In this document: positions 42,687 to 51,227 of the stretch, piece by piece | Position numbering within the stretch: the stretch's first letter is position 1 | Layout of the letters: each line of letters begins with the position of its first letter | Assembly (NCBI GenBank): GCA_016284355.1 | Contig: JAEEOQ010000070.1 | Location: forward strand, 1-63,242 | DNA: 63,242 bases | Origin: Lachnospiraceae bacterium | Lineage (GTDB): Bacteria; Bacillota; Clostridia; Lachnospirales; Lachnospiraceae | Direction: 5' to 3' | Program-made: the position numbers and the translations under genes | The notes under the pieces: generated by a model | What the model saw: the letters and a program-made list of their open reading frames with translations, nothing else | What the model was told of the DNA's origin: nothing | The model's database searches: none

Positions 42687-43943
42687 TTATATAAATGATT
42701 CTATATATTTTTTACCGGAAACATTAACATTTCCAACAAGCGAAGCACTCATCTGTCCAAGATTAAAAAACTCCTGGATACTTCTTGTTACATCTTCTCT
42801 GCTTACTGCAGAGATCTTATCTATAACTTCACGAAGATCAAGAGGCTCGCCGCGATACATCATAGATTTGCCGTTGCTTTCCATATGTGTCCTGCTGCTT
42901 TCATTTGCAATAAGCAGCTCACTCTTTATCTGAGTCTTGGTCATGGAAAGCTCTTCGTCGCTCATACCGTCACATCTGTATTCTCTGATAACAGAAAGGA
43001 TACCATCAAATACAGCCTCAAGGTTTGAAGGGTTAAGAACCACATCAATATGGGAAAGACCACTTCTAAGATAAGGACTGTCATAAGAGTAGATCGAATA
43101 TGTCATACCCATCTCTTCCCTGATGTGCTGGAAGAGTCTGGAATTATCGCTTCCGCCAAGGATTGAGTTTGCTACGGCAAAGGCATACTTCTTGTCTGAA
43201 TTGACCGTAGTACCCGGAAAGGCAAGGTTCATGTGAACCTGTTCTATATCTTTTTCCTCCACGTACATAGATTTGTTGTACTCAGGAGTAGTAAGGAAAA
43301 ATCTGTTGCTTCCGCCGTTTACTTTACCAAAGCCTCTTTCAAGACTTTCCATAAGCTTTTCTTCATTTATCTTGCCGGCAACAGAAATGATCATATTGTC
43401 TGCAACGTAGTGAGTCTTGTAAAAATCAACCAGAGAGTCTCTTGTAAAACCTTTTACCACATCTGCTTCTCCGGAAATAAGGAAGCCCAGAGGGTGGTTT
43501 TTCCAGACTGTCTGCTGAAGTCTTTCATGTACCACGTCCTCAGGAGAGTCATCATACATCATTATCTCCTCAAGGATCACGCTTTTCTCGCGCTCAAAAT
43601 CGTCCTCATCAAACCTTGAAGAAATAAGCATATCGCTGACTATATCTATAGCAGCATTTATATGCTCATCAAGTGTGGTAACATAAAAACTTGTATATTC
43701 TTTAGTTGTGGCCGCATTAAGATTCCCGCCGATGACAGCCATGTCATCGGCGAGATTTTTAGCGGATCTTTTATTTGTACCTTTAAAAAACATGTGCTCA
43801 AGGAAGTGGCTCATACCGTTGTTTTCTACATTTTCAAACGCAGAGCCTACTCTGACCCAGACTCCAAAAGAGACTGTCCTTAAGTAATCCATATTTTCAA
43901 TAACAACAGGAATACCGTTGCTTAGATTTCGAACCTTAACCAT
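42687..43943 (-). CDS. M16-family zinc peptidase (processing-peptidase-like)
   Basis: A 418-residue M16B peptidase. The inverted zinc motif HFLEH lies in NGMSHFLEHMFFKGT, with the distal Glu in the LEEIMMYDDSPED helix. The second, inactive M16 half follows (residues about 200-418). This single-chain form is the YmxG/MlpA type, commonly located beside pnp in Firmicutes, as here (19 nt after pnp). Cytoplasmic; the substrate is unknown, though links to protein quality control have been reported for the family. Confidence 0.92.
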   Translation of the reverse strand: MVKVRNLSNGIPVVIENMDYLRTVSFGVWVRVGSAFENVENNGMSHFLEHMFFKGTNKRSAKNLADDMAVIGGNLNAATTKEYTSFYVTTLDEHINAAIDIVSDMLISSRFDEDDFEREKSVILEEIMMYDDSPEDVVHERLQQTVWKNHPLGFLISGEADVVKGFTRDSLVDFYKTHYVADNMIISVAGKINEEKLMESLERGFGKVNGGSNRFFLTTPEYNKSMYVEEKDIEQVHMNLAFPGTTVNSDKKYAFAVANSILGGSDNSRLFQHIREEMGMTYSIYSYDSPYLRSGLSHIDVVLNPSNLEAVFDGILSVIREYRCDGMSDEELSMTKTQIKSELLIANESSRTHMESNGKSMMYRGEPLDLREVIDKISAVSREDVTRSIQEFFNLGQMSASLVGNVNVSGKKYIESFI

Positions 43944-43962
43944 TCTTTACGCCTCTGTTAGT

Positions 43963-46053
43963 TTAGGCCTGTGGAAGATCCTTGATGCTGAATGAGATTC
44001 TGCCCATCTTATCTTTTCCAAGGCAGATACATTTAACAACATCACCAAGGGTAAGAACATCTTCAACGTGGTTGATCCTCTCTTTAGCGATCTTTGAGAT
44101 ATGAACCATACCCTCTTTGCCAGGTGCGAACTCAAGGAAAGCACCGAACTCTTTGATGGAAACAACCTTTCCTTCAAAGATCTGACCTTCTTCAAAGTCT
44201 GTAACGATGGTCTCGATATATTTCTGAGCCTTGTTCATCATTGCAGCATCTGTACCGCAAATGCTTACAAATCCGTCATCTGAGATATCGATCTTAACGC
44301 CTGTCTCATCGATGATAGCGTTTATGGTCTTACCTCTCTGACCAACAACATCACCGATCTTGCTTGGATCGATAGACATCTGGATGATCTTTGGAGCGTA
44401 CTCGTTAACTGTAGGTCTTGGAGCTGAAATAGCAGGCTTCATACAGTTGTCCATAATGAAAAGTCTGGCATCACGGCATCTTGCGATAGCACCCTCAACG
44501 ATAGGACGTGTAAGACCGTGGATCTTGATATCCATCTGGATAGCAGTGATACCTTCTGTAGTACCGGTTACCTTAAAGTCCATATCTCCAAAGAAGTCCT
44601 CAAGACCCTGGATATCTGTAAGAAGAACAAAATCGTCATCAGTATCGCCTGTTACAAGACCACAGCTGATACCTGCAACCATAGCTTTGATAGGAACACC
44701 TGCAGCCATAAGTGACATACATGATGAACATGTTGAAGCCATAGATGTGGAACCGTTTGACTCGAAAGTCTCTGATACGGTACGGATAGCGTATGGGAAC
44801 TCTTCCTCTGAAGGAAGTACAGGAATAAGCGCACGCTCTGCAAGAGCTCCGTGGCCGATCTCACGGCGTCCCGGTCCTCTTGAAACCTTTGTCTCACCTA
44901 CTGAATAAGCAGGGAAGTTGTAGTGGTGCATGTAACGCTTCTGTGTAACGTTGTCATCAAGTCCGTCAACCTTCTGAACCTCAGAAAGCGGAGCAAGAGT
45001 ACAAACGTTGCAGATCTGTGTCTGACCACGTGTAAACATAGCAGAACCATGTACACGAGGAATAATATCTACTTCTGCGGCAAGAGGACGGATCTGTGTG
45101 ATCTCTCTGCCGTCAGGACGCTTGTGATCTTTAAGGATCATCTTACGTACTGTCTTTTTCTCGTACTGGTAAATAGCCTCACCAAGGATTGCAAGCCACT
45201 CTTCGTTGTCTGCAAATGCCTCTGTAAGCTTCTCTGTGATAGCAGCGATGTTAGCCTCTCTCTTCTGCTTCTCATCTGTAAATACTGCCTCTTCCATCTC
45301 TTCCGGTGTAACGATAGCCTTCATGGCATCAAAGAGCTCTGCAGGGATAGCGCAAGACTCGTAAGAATGTTTAGCCTTACCAACCTCAGCAACGATCTTG
45401 TCGATAAACTCGATGATAGTCTGGTTGATGTCGTGTGCCATATAGATAGCTTCGATCATCTTAGCCTCAGGTACGATATTGGCACCTGCTTCGATCATGA
45501 TAACTTTCTCTCTTGTAGAAGCAACGGTAAGCTGAAGATCTCCGTTTTTCCACTGCTCCTGATTAGGGTTGACAATAAATTCGCCGTTAATAAGGCCTAC
45601 CTGAGTCATAGCACAAGGACCGTCAAAAGGAATATCTGAAATACATGTAGAGATTGAAGCGCCGAGCATAGCAACAAGCTCAGGACGGCACTCAGGGTCT
45701 ACTGACATTACCATACAGTCAAGTGTTACGTCATTTCTGTAATCTTTAGGGAAAAGAGGTCTCATAGGACGGTCGATAACACGGCTGGTAAGGATAGCGT
45801 TCTCTGAAGCCTTACCCTCTCTCTTGTTAAAACCACCCGGGATCTTTCCTACGGCATACATCTTCTCTTCGTATTCAACTGAAAGAGGGAAGAAATCAAT
45901 ACCGTCTCTAGGTGCGTCTGAAGCTGTAGCGGTACAAAGAACTGTAGTATCGCCGTAGTGCATTAAGGCTGCACCGTTTGCCTGAGCTGCCACACGGCCT
46001 GTATCAACTGTAAGTGTACGACCTGCAAGCTCCATACTGAAACTTTTAAACAT
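43963..46053 (-). CDS. pnp: Polyribonucleotide nucleotidyltransferase (PNPase)
   Basis: A 696-residue PNPase. Two RNase PH domains (the second with RPDGREITQIRPLAAEVDIIPRVHGSAMFTRGQTQ), the helical linker, KH (IDPSKIGDVVGQRGKTINAIIDETG) and S1 (GQIFEGKVVSIKEFGAFLEFAPGKEGMVHISKIA) are all present. It degrades RNA 3' to 5' with phosphate. The start at 46053 has GGAGG upstream. A long hairpin in its leader (46104-46182) recalls the RNase III-processed stem that mediates pnp autoregulation in other bacteria. Confidence 0.97.
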   Translation of the reverse strand: MFKSFSMELAGRTLTVDTGRVAAQANGAALMHYGDTTVLCTATASDAPRDGIDFFPLSVEYEEKMYAVGKIPGGFNKREGKASENAILTSRVIDRPMRPLFPKDYRNDVTLDCMVMSVDPECRPELVAMLGASISTCISDIPFDGPCAMTQVGLINGEFIVNPNQEQWKNGDLQLTVASTREKVIMIEAGANIVPEAKMIEAIYMAHDINQTIIEFIDKIVAEVGKAKHSYESCAIPAELFDAMKAIVTPEEMEEAVFTDEKQKREANIAAITEKLTEAFADNEEWLAILGEAIYQYEKKTVRKMILKDHKRPDGREITQIRPLAAEVDIIPRVHGSAMFTRGQTQICNVCTLAPLSEVQKVDGLDDNVTQKRYMHHYNFPAYSVGETKVSRGPGRREIGHGALAERALIPVLPSEEEFPYAIRTVSETFESNGSTSMASTCSSCMSLMAAGVPIKAMVAGISCGLVTGDTDDDFVLLTDIQGLEDFFGDMDFKVTGTTEGITAIQMDIKIHGLTRPIVEGAIARCRDARLFIMDNCMKPAISAPRPTVNEYAPKIIQMSIDPSKIGDVVGQRGKTINAIIDETGVKIDISDDGFVSICGTDAAMMNKAQKYIETIVTDFEEGQIFEGKVVSIKEFGAFLEFAPGKEGMVHISKIAKERINHVEDVLTLGDVVKCICLGKDKMGRISFSIKDLPQA

Positions 46054-46103
46054 GTGTCCTCCGTTCTGCCCTGCTTTTAAGGGCATGAAAATTGTTTATC
46101 CAT

Positions 46104-46182
46104 AGGGAGAGACCGAAACAACTGAAAAACACGCAAACCGTGGGCTTGCAAACTTTTCAGAAGTCTCGGAATATCTCTCCCC
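46104..46182 (-). promoter_or_regulatory. Long hairpin in the pnp leader
   Basis: Minus strand GGGGAGAGA pairs with TCTCTCCC; inner TCCGAGACttCTGAAAA pairs with TTTTCAGttGTtTCGGt. It forms an interrupted stem of about 30 bp ending roughly 50 nt before pnp, consistent with an RNase III target. Confidence 0.7.
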
Positions 46183-46254
46183 ACACGCATACATAGTGAG
46201 TATATCACAGAAACAATTCTTTTGCAAATATTATAAAAGCCTCCCGCAAAAATA

Positions 46255-46293
46255 CCCCTTTGCCTTAAACTTTAATTATTTAAGGTAAAGGGG
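46255..46293 (-). terminator. Terminator between the S41 protease gene and pnp
   Basis: CCCCTTTACCTTAAA / TTTAAGGCAAAGGGG stem with about 9-nt loop, then UAUUUUUG on the minus strand. Confidence 0.8.
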
Positions 46294-46301
46294 CAATCTT
46301 T

Positions 46302-47492
46302 TTACTTCATTTTCTTTATGTAACTTACAGCCTCATTAAGGAGCTCATCGGCCTTTGTATCCGGATCGTCTTCTAAGATAAGATCAGGAGTGATGCCTTT
46401 CTTATGGATACAGACACCGCTTGGTGTGTAGTATTTTGAAGTGGTGATCTTAAGGGCACCGCCGTCTGTAAACATAACAAAACCCTGTACTATACCTTTT
46501 CCGAAGGTGGTTGTTCCCATAATGGTGGCTTTCTCGTAGTCTTTCATAGCTCCTGTAAAAAGCTCAGAAGCACTTGCGGAATTACCGTCTACAAGAACCA
46601 CTATAGGCATGTTAAGTTCCTGGCCGTCTTCTGTGTATATGTCTTCTCTGTCTCCGTACTTGTTTTCTATGTAAGAAAGAAGCATATCTTCAGGAAGAAG
46701 TCTGTCAAGTATCTTTGATACCGAAGAAAGAAGGCCTCCCGGGTTTCCTCTAAGATCGATGATAAGCTTTTTCATGCCATCTGTCGTTAGGTCGTTTATC
46801 GCAAAATCAAACTGTGATACAGTCATCTCTTCAAACTGTGAAAGCTTGATATAACCGATATTTTTCTTAAGCATCTTGTAGCTTACGGTCTTTGTAACGA
46901 TCTCGTCTCTTACTACAGTGATCTTCTTTGTCTTTCCTTTTCTCTTGATGGTAAGGACAACTTTAGTACCCTTTTCGCCCTTTACCATATTCTGGATCTG
47001 CGTAATAGTCTTTTTGGTGATCTTAACTCCGTCTACCTTGTATACAAGATCTCCTGCCTTAAGACCGGCTTTTTTTGCAGGGCTTCCCGCCTGCGGCTCT
47101 ACGATAAGAAGCGCACCTGTCTCTTCGTCCTTGCGAATGGTCGCGCCTATACCGCAATAGCTGCCGGTATCTGAATCTACCACGTTTTTATATTCTTCAG
47201 GTGAATAATAAACCGAATATGGATCTTCAAGTTCGCTTACCACAACATTAAGCATCTGCGCCGTATCCATATCGGATGTGATCTTATCAAGGGCAGTATT
47301 TACAAGACCTTCCACGTCAACATCTTCAATATAATAACGGTCGATAACCTGCGCAAAATATGTAAGGGTCGGCGTGATCAGAAGCTTTTCTGCTGCCGTA
47401 AGTTTTTTGCTCTTTGCAAAAGCCGTTGTATTCCCTGATGAAACAAGGATAAATACAGCAAGTATAAATGATATTATTCTTTTCTTTCTCAT
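46302..47492 (-). CDS. S41 family C-terminal processing protease (CtpA-like)
   Basis: A 396-residue exported protease. Signal peptide at 1-26 (KKRIISFILAVFILVSSG..AFA). PDZ domain at about 105-190 (GIGATIRKDEETGALLIVEPQAGSPAKKAGLKAGDLVYKVDG). Peptidase S41 domain follows with LIIDLRGNPGG, the catalytic Ser in DGNSASASELF and the Lys in TTFGKGIVQ. It cleaves exported proteins at the outer membrane face. No C-terminal peptidoglycan-binding domain. It sits between rpsO and pnp, each with its own terminator. Confidence 0.93.
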   Translation of the reverse strand: MRKKRIISFILAVFILVSSGNTTAFAKSKKLTAAEKLLITPTLTYFAQVIDRYYIEDVDVEGLVNTALDKITSDMDTAQMLNVVVSELEDPYSVYYSPEEYKNVVDSDTGSYCGIGATIRKDEETGALLIVEPQAGSPAKKAGLKAGDLVYKVDGVKITKKTITQIQNMVKGEKGTKVVLTIKRKGKTKKITVVRDEIVTKTVSYKMLKKNIGYIKLSQFEEMTVSQFDFAINDLTTDGMKKLIIDLRGNPGGLLSSVSKILDRLLPEDMLLSYIENKYGDREDIYTEDGQELNMPIVVLVDGNSASASELFTGAMKDYEKATIMGTTTFGKGIVQGFVMFTDGGALKITTSKYYTPSGVCIHKKGITPDLILEDDPDTKADELLNEAVSYIKKMK

Positions 47493-47514
47493 AAGCCCCT
47501 CCCAAAACAGTTAG

Positions 47515-47545
47515 AAAAAAAGCGACAAGCTTATCGCCTGTCGCC
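47515..47545 (-). terminator. Terminator of rpsO
   Basis: Minus-strand GCGACA / TGTCGC stem, about 11-nt loop, then seven U residues. Confidence 0.85.
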
Positions 47546-47556
47546 TTGGATTTCGA

Positions 47557-47823
47557 TTACTTTCTTAAACCGAGTTTCTCGATAAGTGCACGATAACCTT
47601 CGATATCCTTGCCCTTAAGGTACTCAAGAAGACCACGTCTCTGACCGATCATCTTGTAAAGACCACGTCTTGAGTGATGATCCTTTGGATTGCTCTTAAG
47701 ATGCTCTGTAAGCTCTGCGATTCTGAATGAAAGAAGAGCTACCTGAACCTCTGTAGAACCTGTGTCGTTTGCGTCTTTGCCATACTTAGCAATGATCTCT
47801 GCTTTTTTCTCTTTTGTAATCAT
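47557..47823 (-). CDS. rpsO: 30S ribosomal protein S15
   Basis: An 88-residue complete S15: [30 protein letters not shown] at the N-terminus, then [29 protein letters not shown], the 16S-binding helix. It binds 16S rRNA early in 30S assembly. GGAGAAAAG precedes the ATG. Its own promoter lies 90-120 nt upstream. The gene order rpsO, S41 protease, pnp departs from the usual rpsO-pnp adjacency. Confidence 0.98.
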   Translation of the reverse strand: MITKEKKAEIIAKYGKDANDTGSTEVQVALLSFRIAELTEHLKSNPKDHHSRRGLYKMIGQRRGLLEYLKGKDIEGYRALIEKLGLRK

Positions 47824-47914
47824 TTCTTTTCTCCTTTAAAATATAAGATATGCGATCACTGAGGTAAAGGTCAAGGAGTGACCAAAACCTAAGTAAACGT
47901 ATTGGAACCCGTAT

Positions 47915-47943
47915 AATATAGCACAAAGCTCTCTTTTTGTAAA
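47915..47943 (-). promoter_or_regulatory. Promoter of rpsO
   Basis: Minus strand TTTACA, 17 nt, TATATT, leaving a 5' UTR of about 85 nt. Confidence 0.7.
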
Positions 47944-47984
47944 GAGTTTTTTCGTAAAAGGCGATGGTTACGAACCAGCTATAC

Positions 47985-49685
47985 TTATTCGTCTCTGTCA
48001 GCTATTGCTGCCTGTTCGTCTCTGTTCATCTCATCTTTTCTGTTAAGGATAGAGAATGCGATGTTGGTACCATGGTCTGCAACTCTTTCAAGATTTGAAA
48101 CAAGATCCGAAAATACCATACCGGACTCAGCAGAGCAAAGCCCTTCTGTCAGTCTGTGTACGTGGTGCATCTGAAGTTCTTTTTCAAGATCGTCGATATT
48201 TTCCTCTATATCAAGTATCTCATGAAGATGCTCTTCTGTTTTCTTTGAGAACATCTCAAGAGCATATCCGAGAAGTTTTCTGGTCTTCTCGTACATATCT
48301 CTTATTTCCTCTTCTCCTTGCTCTGAGAATGAGAAATTATCTTCAACCATCTGTTTTGTAAAGTCAGCCACATTTTCCGCATGGTCACCTATACGCTCGA
48401 TATCACTTACCACATGGAAAAGACCTGCAAGCGACTTACGGTCGGCAACAGGAAGTGAAAGCTGGTTGGCTTTTACAAGGTACTTTGTTATCTCTGTATT
48501 AAGGTAATTAATGGTTTTTTCTGTTTCGTAAACTTTTTCTGTTCCCTCTACATTTCGATCAAGGAGACATTTCATGGCACGGTCAAGATTATCAAAAGCT
48601 ATATTGCCCATTCTGATGATCTCCTGAGTAGTGGCAGGAATAGCAGCCTGCGGTGAAAATACGGAATGCTCGCTTATGTACTCAAGATGCATACCGTCCT
48701 GCTGCGTATCTTCCTTACGTACAAGCCTGTCGGTAAAGCGAACGATAAGATTTGTAAATGGGAATACAACAAGTACCTGCATTACCTTTAATATCGTGTT
48801 GGCATTTGCTATGTTCTTGGCGATCTTATCGTTAATGCCGTTAACAGGCACGCTTGATACATTTTTAGTAATGGTGTCAAGAAGCATAATGAATTCATCC
48901 ATAAAGAAGTAGAGGATGACGGCATTAACAACGGCACCGATTATATTAACAAGAAGGTGTATAAGTGCTGCTCTTTTTGCGTCTCTCTTGGCGCTTAATG
49001 AAGCCAGCATAGCTGTAGCCGTAGCACCGATGTTACAGCCGAGTATCAGGTAAAACGAGATAGGAACCGGAATAAGTTCCTGAGCTGCAAGTACCATAAC
49101 GATACCGATGGATGCAGAGCAGCTCTGTAAGATCGCTGTAACTACAAAACCGATAAGTATGGCAAGTACAGGATTCCTTAATGAAGCAAGAGTATCTACG
49201 ATAATAGGCATACTCTTAACGCCTTCAAGAGCGCCGCTCATGGTTCCGAGTCCTATGAAAAGAAGACCGAAACCAAAGATGATCTCTCCGGTTTTACGGA
49301 CAGATGTCTTTTTGATCATCATGATCATAATTATACCGATAAGCACAAATATAGGTGCCATATCGGTAAGGTTTAAGGCAATGAGCTGTCCGGTAATGGT
49401 TGTACCGATGTTGGCACCAAGTATAATACCAACTGACTCTGTAAGAGTCATAAGCCCGGCGTTAACAAAGCTCACCACAAGTACGGTAGTGGCACTTGAA
49501 GACTGGATAATAGCGGTAACTAAAGTACCGACCAAAACTGCCACAAATTTGTTCTTTGTGGTCGCTGCAAGAATGCCGCGAAGTCTGGCACCCGCAACCT
49601 TTTCAAGACCGTCACTCATCATCTTCATTCCGTAAAGGAACAGTGACAAGCCTCCACAGACAGCTAAAACAATTCCAAAACTCAT
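47985..49685 (-). CDS. Na/Pi cotransporter (NptA-like) with PhoU-like C-terminal domain
   Basis: A 566-residue protein. Eight or more spans carry the two Na/Pi repeats, each with Q-S-S-S/C-A-T/S: TAIIQSSSATTVLVVSF and TAILQSCSASIGIVMVL. The C-terminal 220 residues are a helical PhoU-like bundle (KSLAGLFHVVSDIERIGDHAENVADF..FSDLVSNLERVADHGTNIAFSI) carrying metal-binding (E/D)xxxD patterns. It imports or exports phosphate with Na+; the PhoU-like domain probably regulates it. Monocistronic, with no Pho box recognised. Confidence 0.93.
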   Translation of the reverse strand: MSFGIVLAVCGGLSLFLYGMKMMSDGLEKVAGARLRGILAATTKNKFVAVLVGTLVTAIIQSSSATTVLVVSFVNAGLMTLTESVGIILGANIGTTITGQLIALNLTDMAPIFVLIGIIMIMMIKKTSVRKTGEIIFGFGLLFIGLGTMSGALEGVKSMPIIVDTLASLRNPVLAILIGFVVTAILQSCSASIGIVMVLAAQELIPVPISFYLILGCNIGATATAMLASLSAKRDAKRAALIHLLVNIIGAVVNAVILYFFMDEFIMLLDTITKNVSSVPVNGINDKIAKNIANANTILKVMQVLVVFPFTNLIVRFTDRLVRKEDTQQDGMHLEYISEHSVFSPQAAIPATTQEIIRMGNIAFDNLDRAMKCLLDRNVEGTEKVYETEKTINYLNTEITKYLVKANQLSLPVADRKSLAGLFHVVSDIERIGDHAENVADFTKQMVEDNFSFSEQGEEEIRDMYEKTRKLLGYALEMFSKKTEEHLHEILDIEENIDDLEKELQMHHVHRLTEGLCSAESGMVFSDLVSNLERVADHGTNIAFSILNRKDEMNRDEQAAIADRDE

Positions 49686-49797
49686 TCTTTTTTCTCCTCT
49701 GAATTTTTAAAACCCCAAACACTTTCATTATATAGTCTGAAAACCCCATCGTCAACAGCCAAACTTATTCTCAATGTGAAAAAGATGTGAATGATCA

Positions 49798-49826
49798 TTG
49801 ACTTGGCACTGTGGTTTTACTAAAAT
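49798..49826 (+). promoter_or_regulatory. Promoter of the MocR-family regulator gene
   Basis: TTGACT, 17 nt, TAAAAT. Confidence 0.7.
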
Positions 49827-49850
49827 CATCTTAAAAGAGAGGTGCCAGAT

Positions 49851-51227
49851 ATGCTTACCATCAACCTTAATAAAGGCGGAAAACCGCTGTACGAACAGAT
49901 TTATTCACATATTAAAAATGAGATAAATACAGGGAATCTTTCTGCAGGCGCAAAGCTTCCTTCCACAAGAGCCCTTGCTTCCCATCTTTCCGTAAGCCGC
50001 AACACCGTTCAGATGTCTTACGATCAGCTGCTTTCGGAAGGTTATATAGATTCAAAGGACAGAAGCGGCTATATCGTATCTCAGATAACAGGCAGTCAAA
50101 AAGCAAGGATAAGTCAGATAAAGCCGGCTATTAAAAAGGCCGCCCTATCTTCTCCTTACAAGTACGACTTTTCTCCTTTTGCCCTTGATACAGGTACTTT
50201 CCCATACGCCTCATGGCAGCGCCTTAACAGAAGGCTTCTTTCCGAAAGAGGAAGCGATCTTTTTCTTCTTGGTGACAGGCAGGGTGAATACGAATTAAGG
50301 CAGGCTATAGCCGGCTATCTTGCAGGTTTTCGTGGGTTTAACGTAAGTCCTGACAACATTATCATATGTGCGGGAGCAGACTATTCTTTTCAGCTCCTTA
50401 TTCAACTTCTTTCCATCCCTTCTGCAATTGCCATGGAAAACCCCTGCTATATGCAGGCTTACAGGATCTTTAAAGGTTTTGGAGCAGATATAGTCCCAAT
50501 TCCCGTAACTCCTTCAGGTCACGATCTTTCTGGCCTTGAAAAAAGCAATGCGGCAGCGGTCTATGTTACCCCTTCCCACCAGTACCCGCTCGGGGTTATC
50601 ATGAGCGCTTCAAAAAGAAAAGAACTTCTTGATATTGCCGCAAAGACAGGTAAATATATCATCGAAGACGATCACGACAGTGAGTTTCGATACAAAGGGC
50701 GCCTTATCCCTGCTTTAAAGGAGCTTGATGAAAATGACAGAGTGATTTACCTTGGAACATTTTCAAGGACCATCGCTCCTGCCATAAGAGCCGGATATAT
50801 GGTGCTTCCGGACTCACTTCTTAAGGTGTACAAAAACAGGTTTTCACACTACGCTTCCACTGTCTCAAGGATCGACCAGCTGATACTTGCCGCATTTATA
50901 AACGAAGGCTCTTACGAAAGGCATCTTAACCGTACAAGAAAGCTTTACCGCGCAAAACACGATGTCCTTATAAATGCAATAAAAGAAGCCGGCAGCAACC
51001 TCCGTATCCTTGATGAAGATGCGGGACTTTTTGTTACTGTCAGCTTCCCTGATATTAACAATGAAAAAGATATTGCAGCCTCTGCCTTAAACAAAGGCAT
51101 CAGGCTTTATGGTATTTCCGAATTCTTATTTGAAAAAAGCGACCTTCCGGTTTCCTTTGCCTTTGGATTTGCAGGCCTTTCCGAAAGTGATATAAAAGAC
51201 GGCATCCGCCTTTTATTCGGTTCGTAA
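49851..51227 (+). CDS. MocR-type GntR/aminotransferase-fold regulator lacking the PLP lysine
   Basis: A 458-residue regulator. The GntR winged helix occupies 1-75 (PLYEQIYSHIKNEINTGNLSAGAKLPSTRALASHLSVSRNTVQMSYDQLLSEGYI). A fold-type I aminotransferase domain follows (YVTPSHQYPLGVIMSASKR, EDDHDSEFRY). In family members the PLP Schiff-base Lys is in GTFSK; here the sequence is GTFSRTIAPAIRAGYMVLP, with Arg at about residue 306. Covalent PLP binding is therefore doubtful. The ATG at 49851 has GAGAGG upstream. Its 3' end overlaps the convergent ABC transporter gene by 15 bp. The target genes are unknown. Confidence 0.9.
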   Translation: MLTINLNKGGKPLYEQIYSHIKNEINTGNLSAGAKLPSTRALASHLSVSRNTVQMSYDQLLSEGYIDSKDRSGYIVSQITGSQKARISQIKPAIKKAALSSPYKYDFSPFALDTGTFPYASWQRLNRRLLSERGSDLFLLGDRQGEYELRQAIAGYLAGFRGFNVSPDNIIICAGADYSFQLLIQLLSIPSAIAMENPCYMQAYRIFKGFGADIVPIPVTPSGHDLSGLEKSNAAAVYVTPSHQYPLGVIMSASKRKELLDIAAKTGKYIIEDDHDSEFRYKGRLIPALKELDENDRVIYLGTFSRTIAPAIRAGYMVLPDSLLKVYKNRFSHYASTVSRIDQLILAAFINEGSYERHLNRTRKLYRAKHDVLINAIKEAGSNLRILDEDAGLFVTVSFPDINNEKDIAASALNKGIRLYGISEFLFEKSDLPVSFAFGFAGLSESDIKDGIRLLFGS

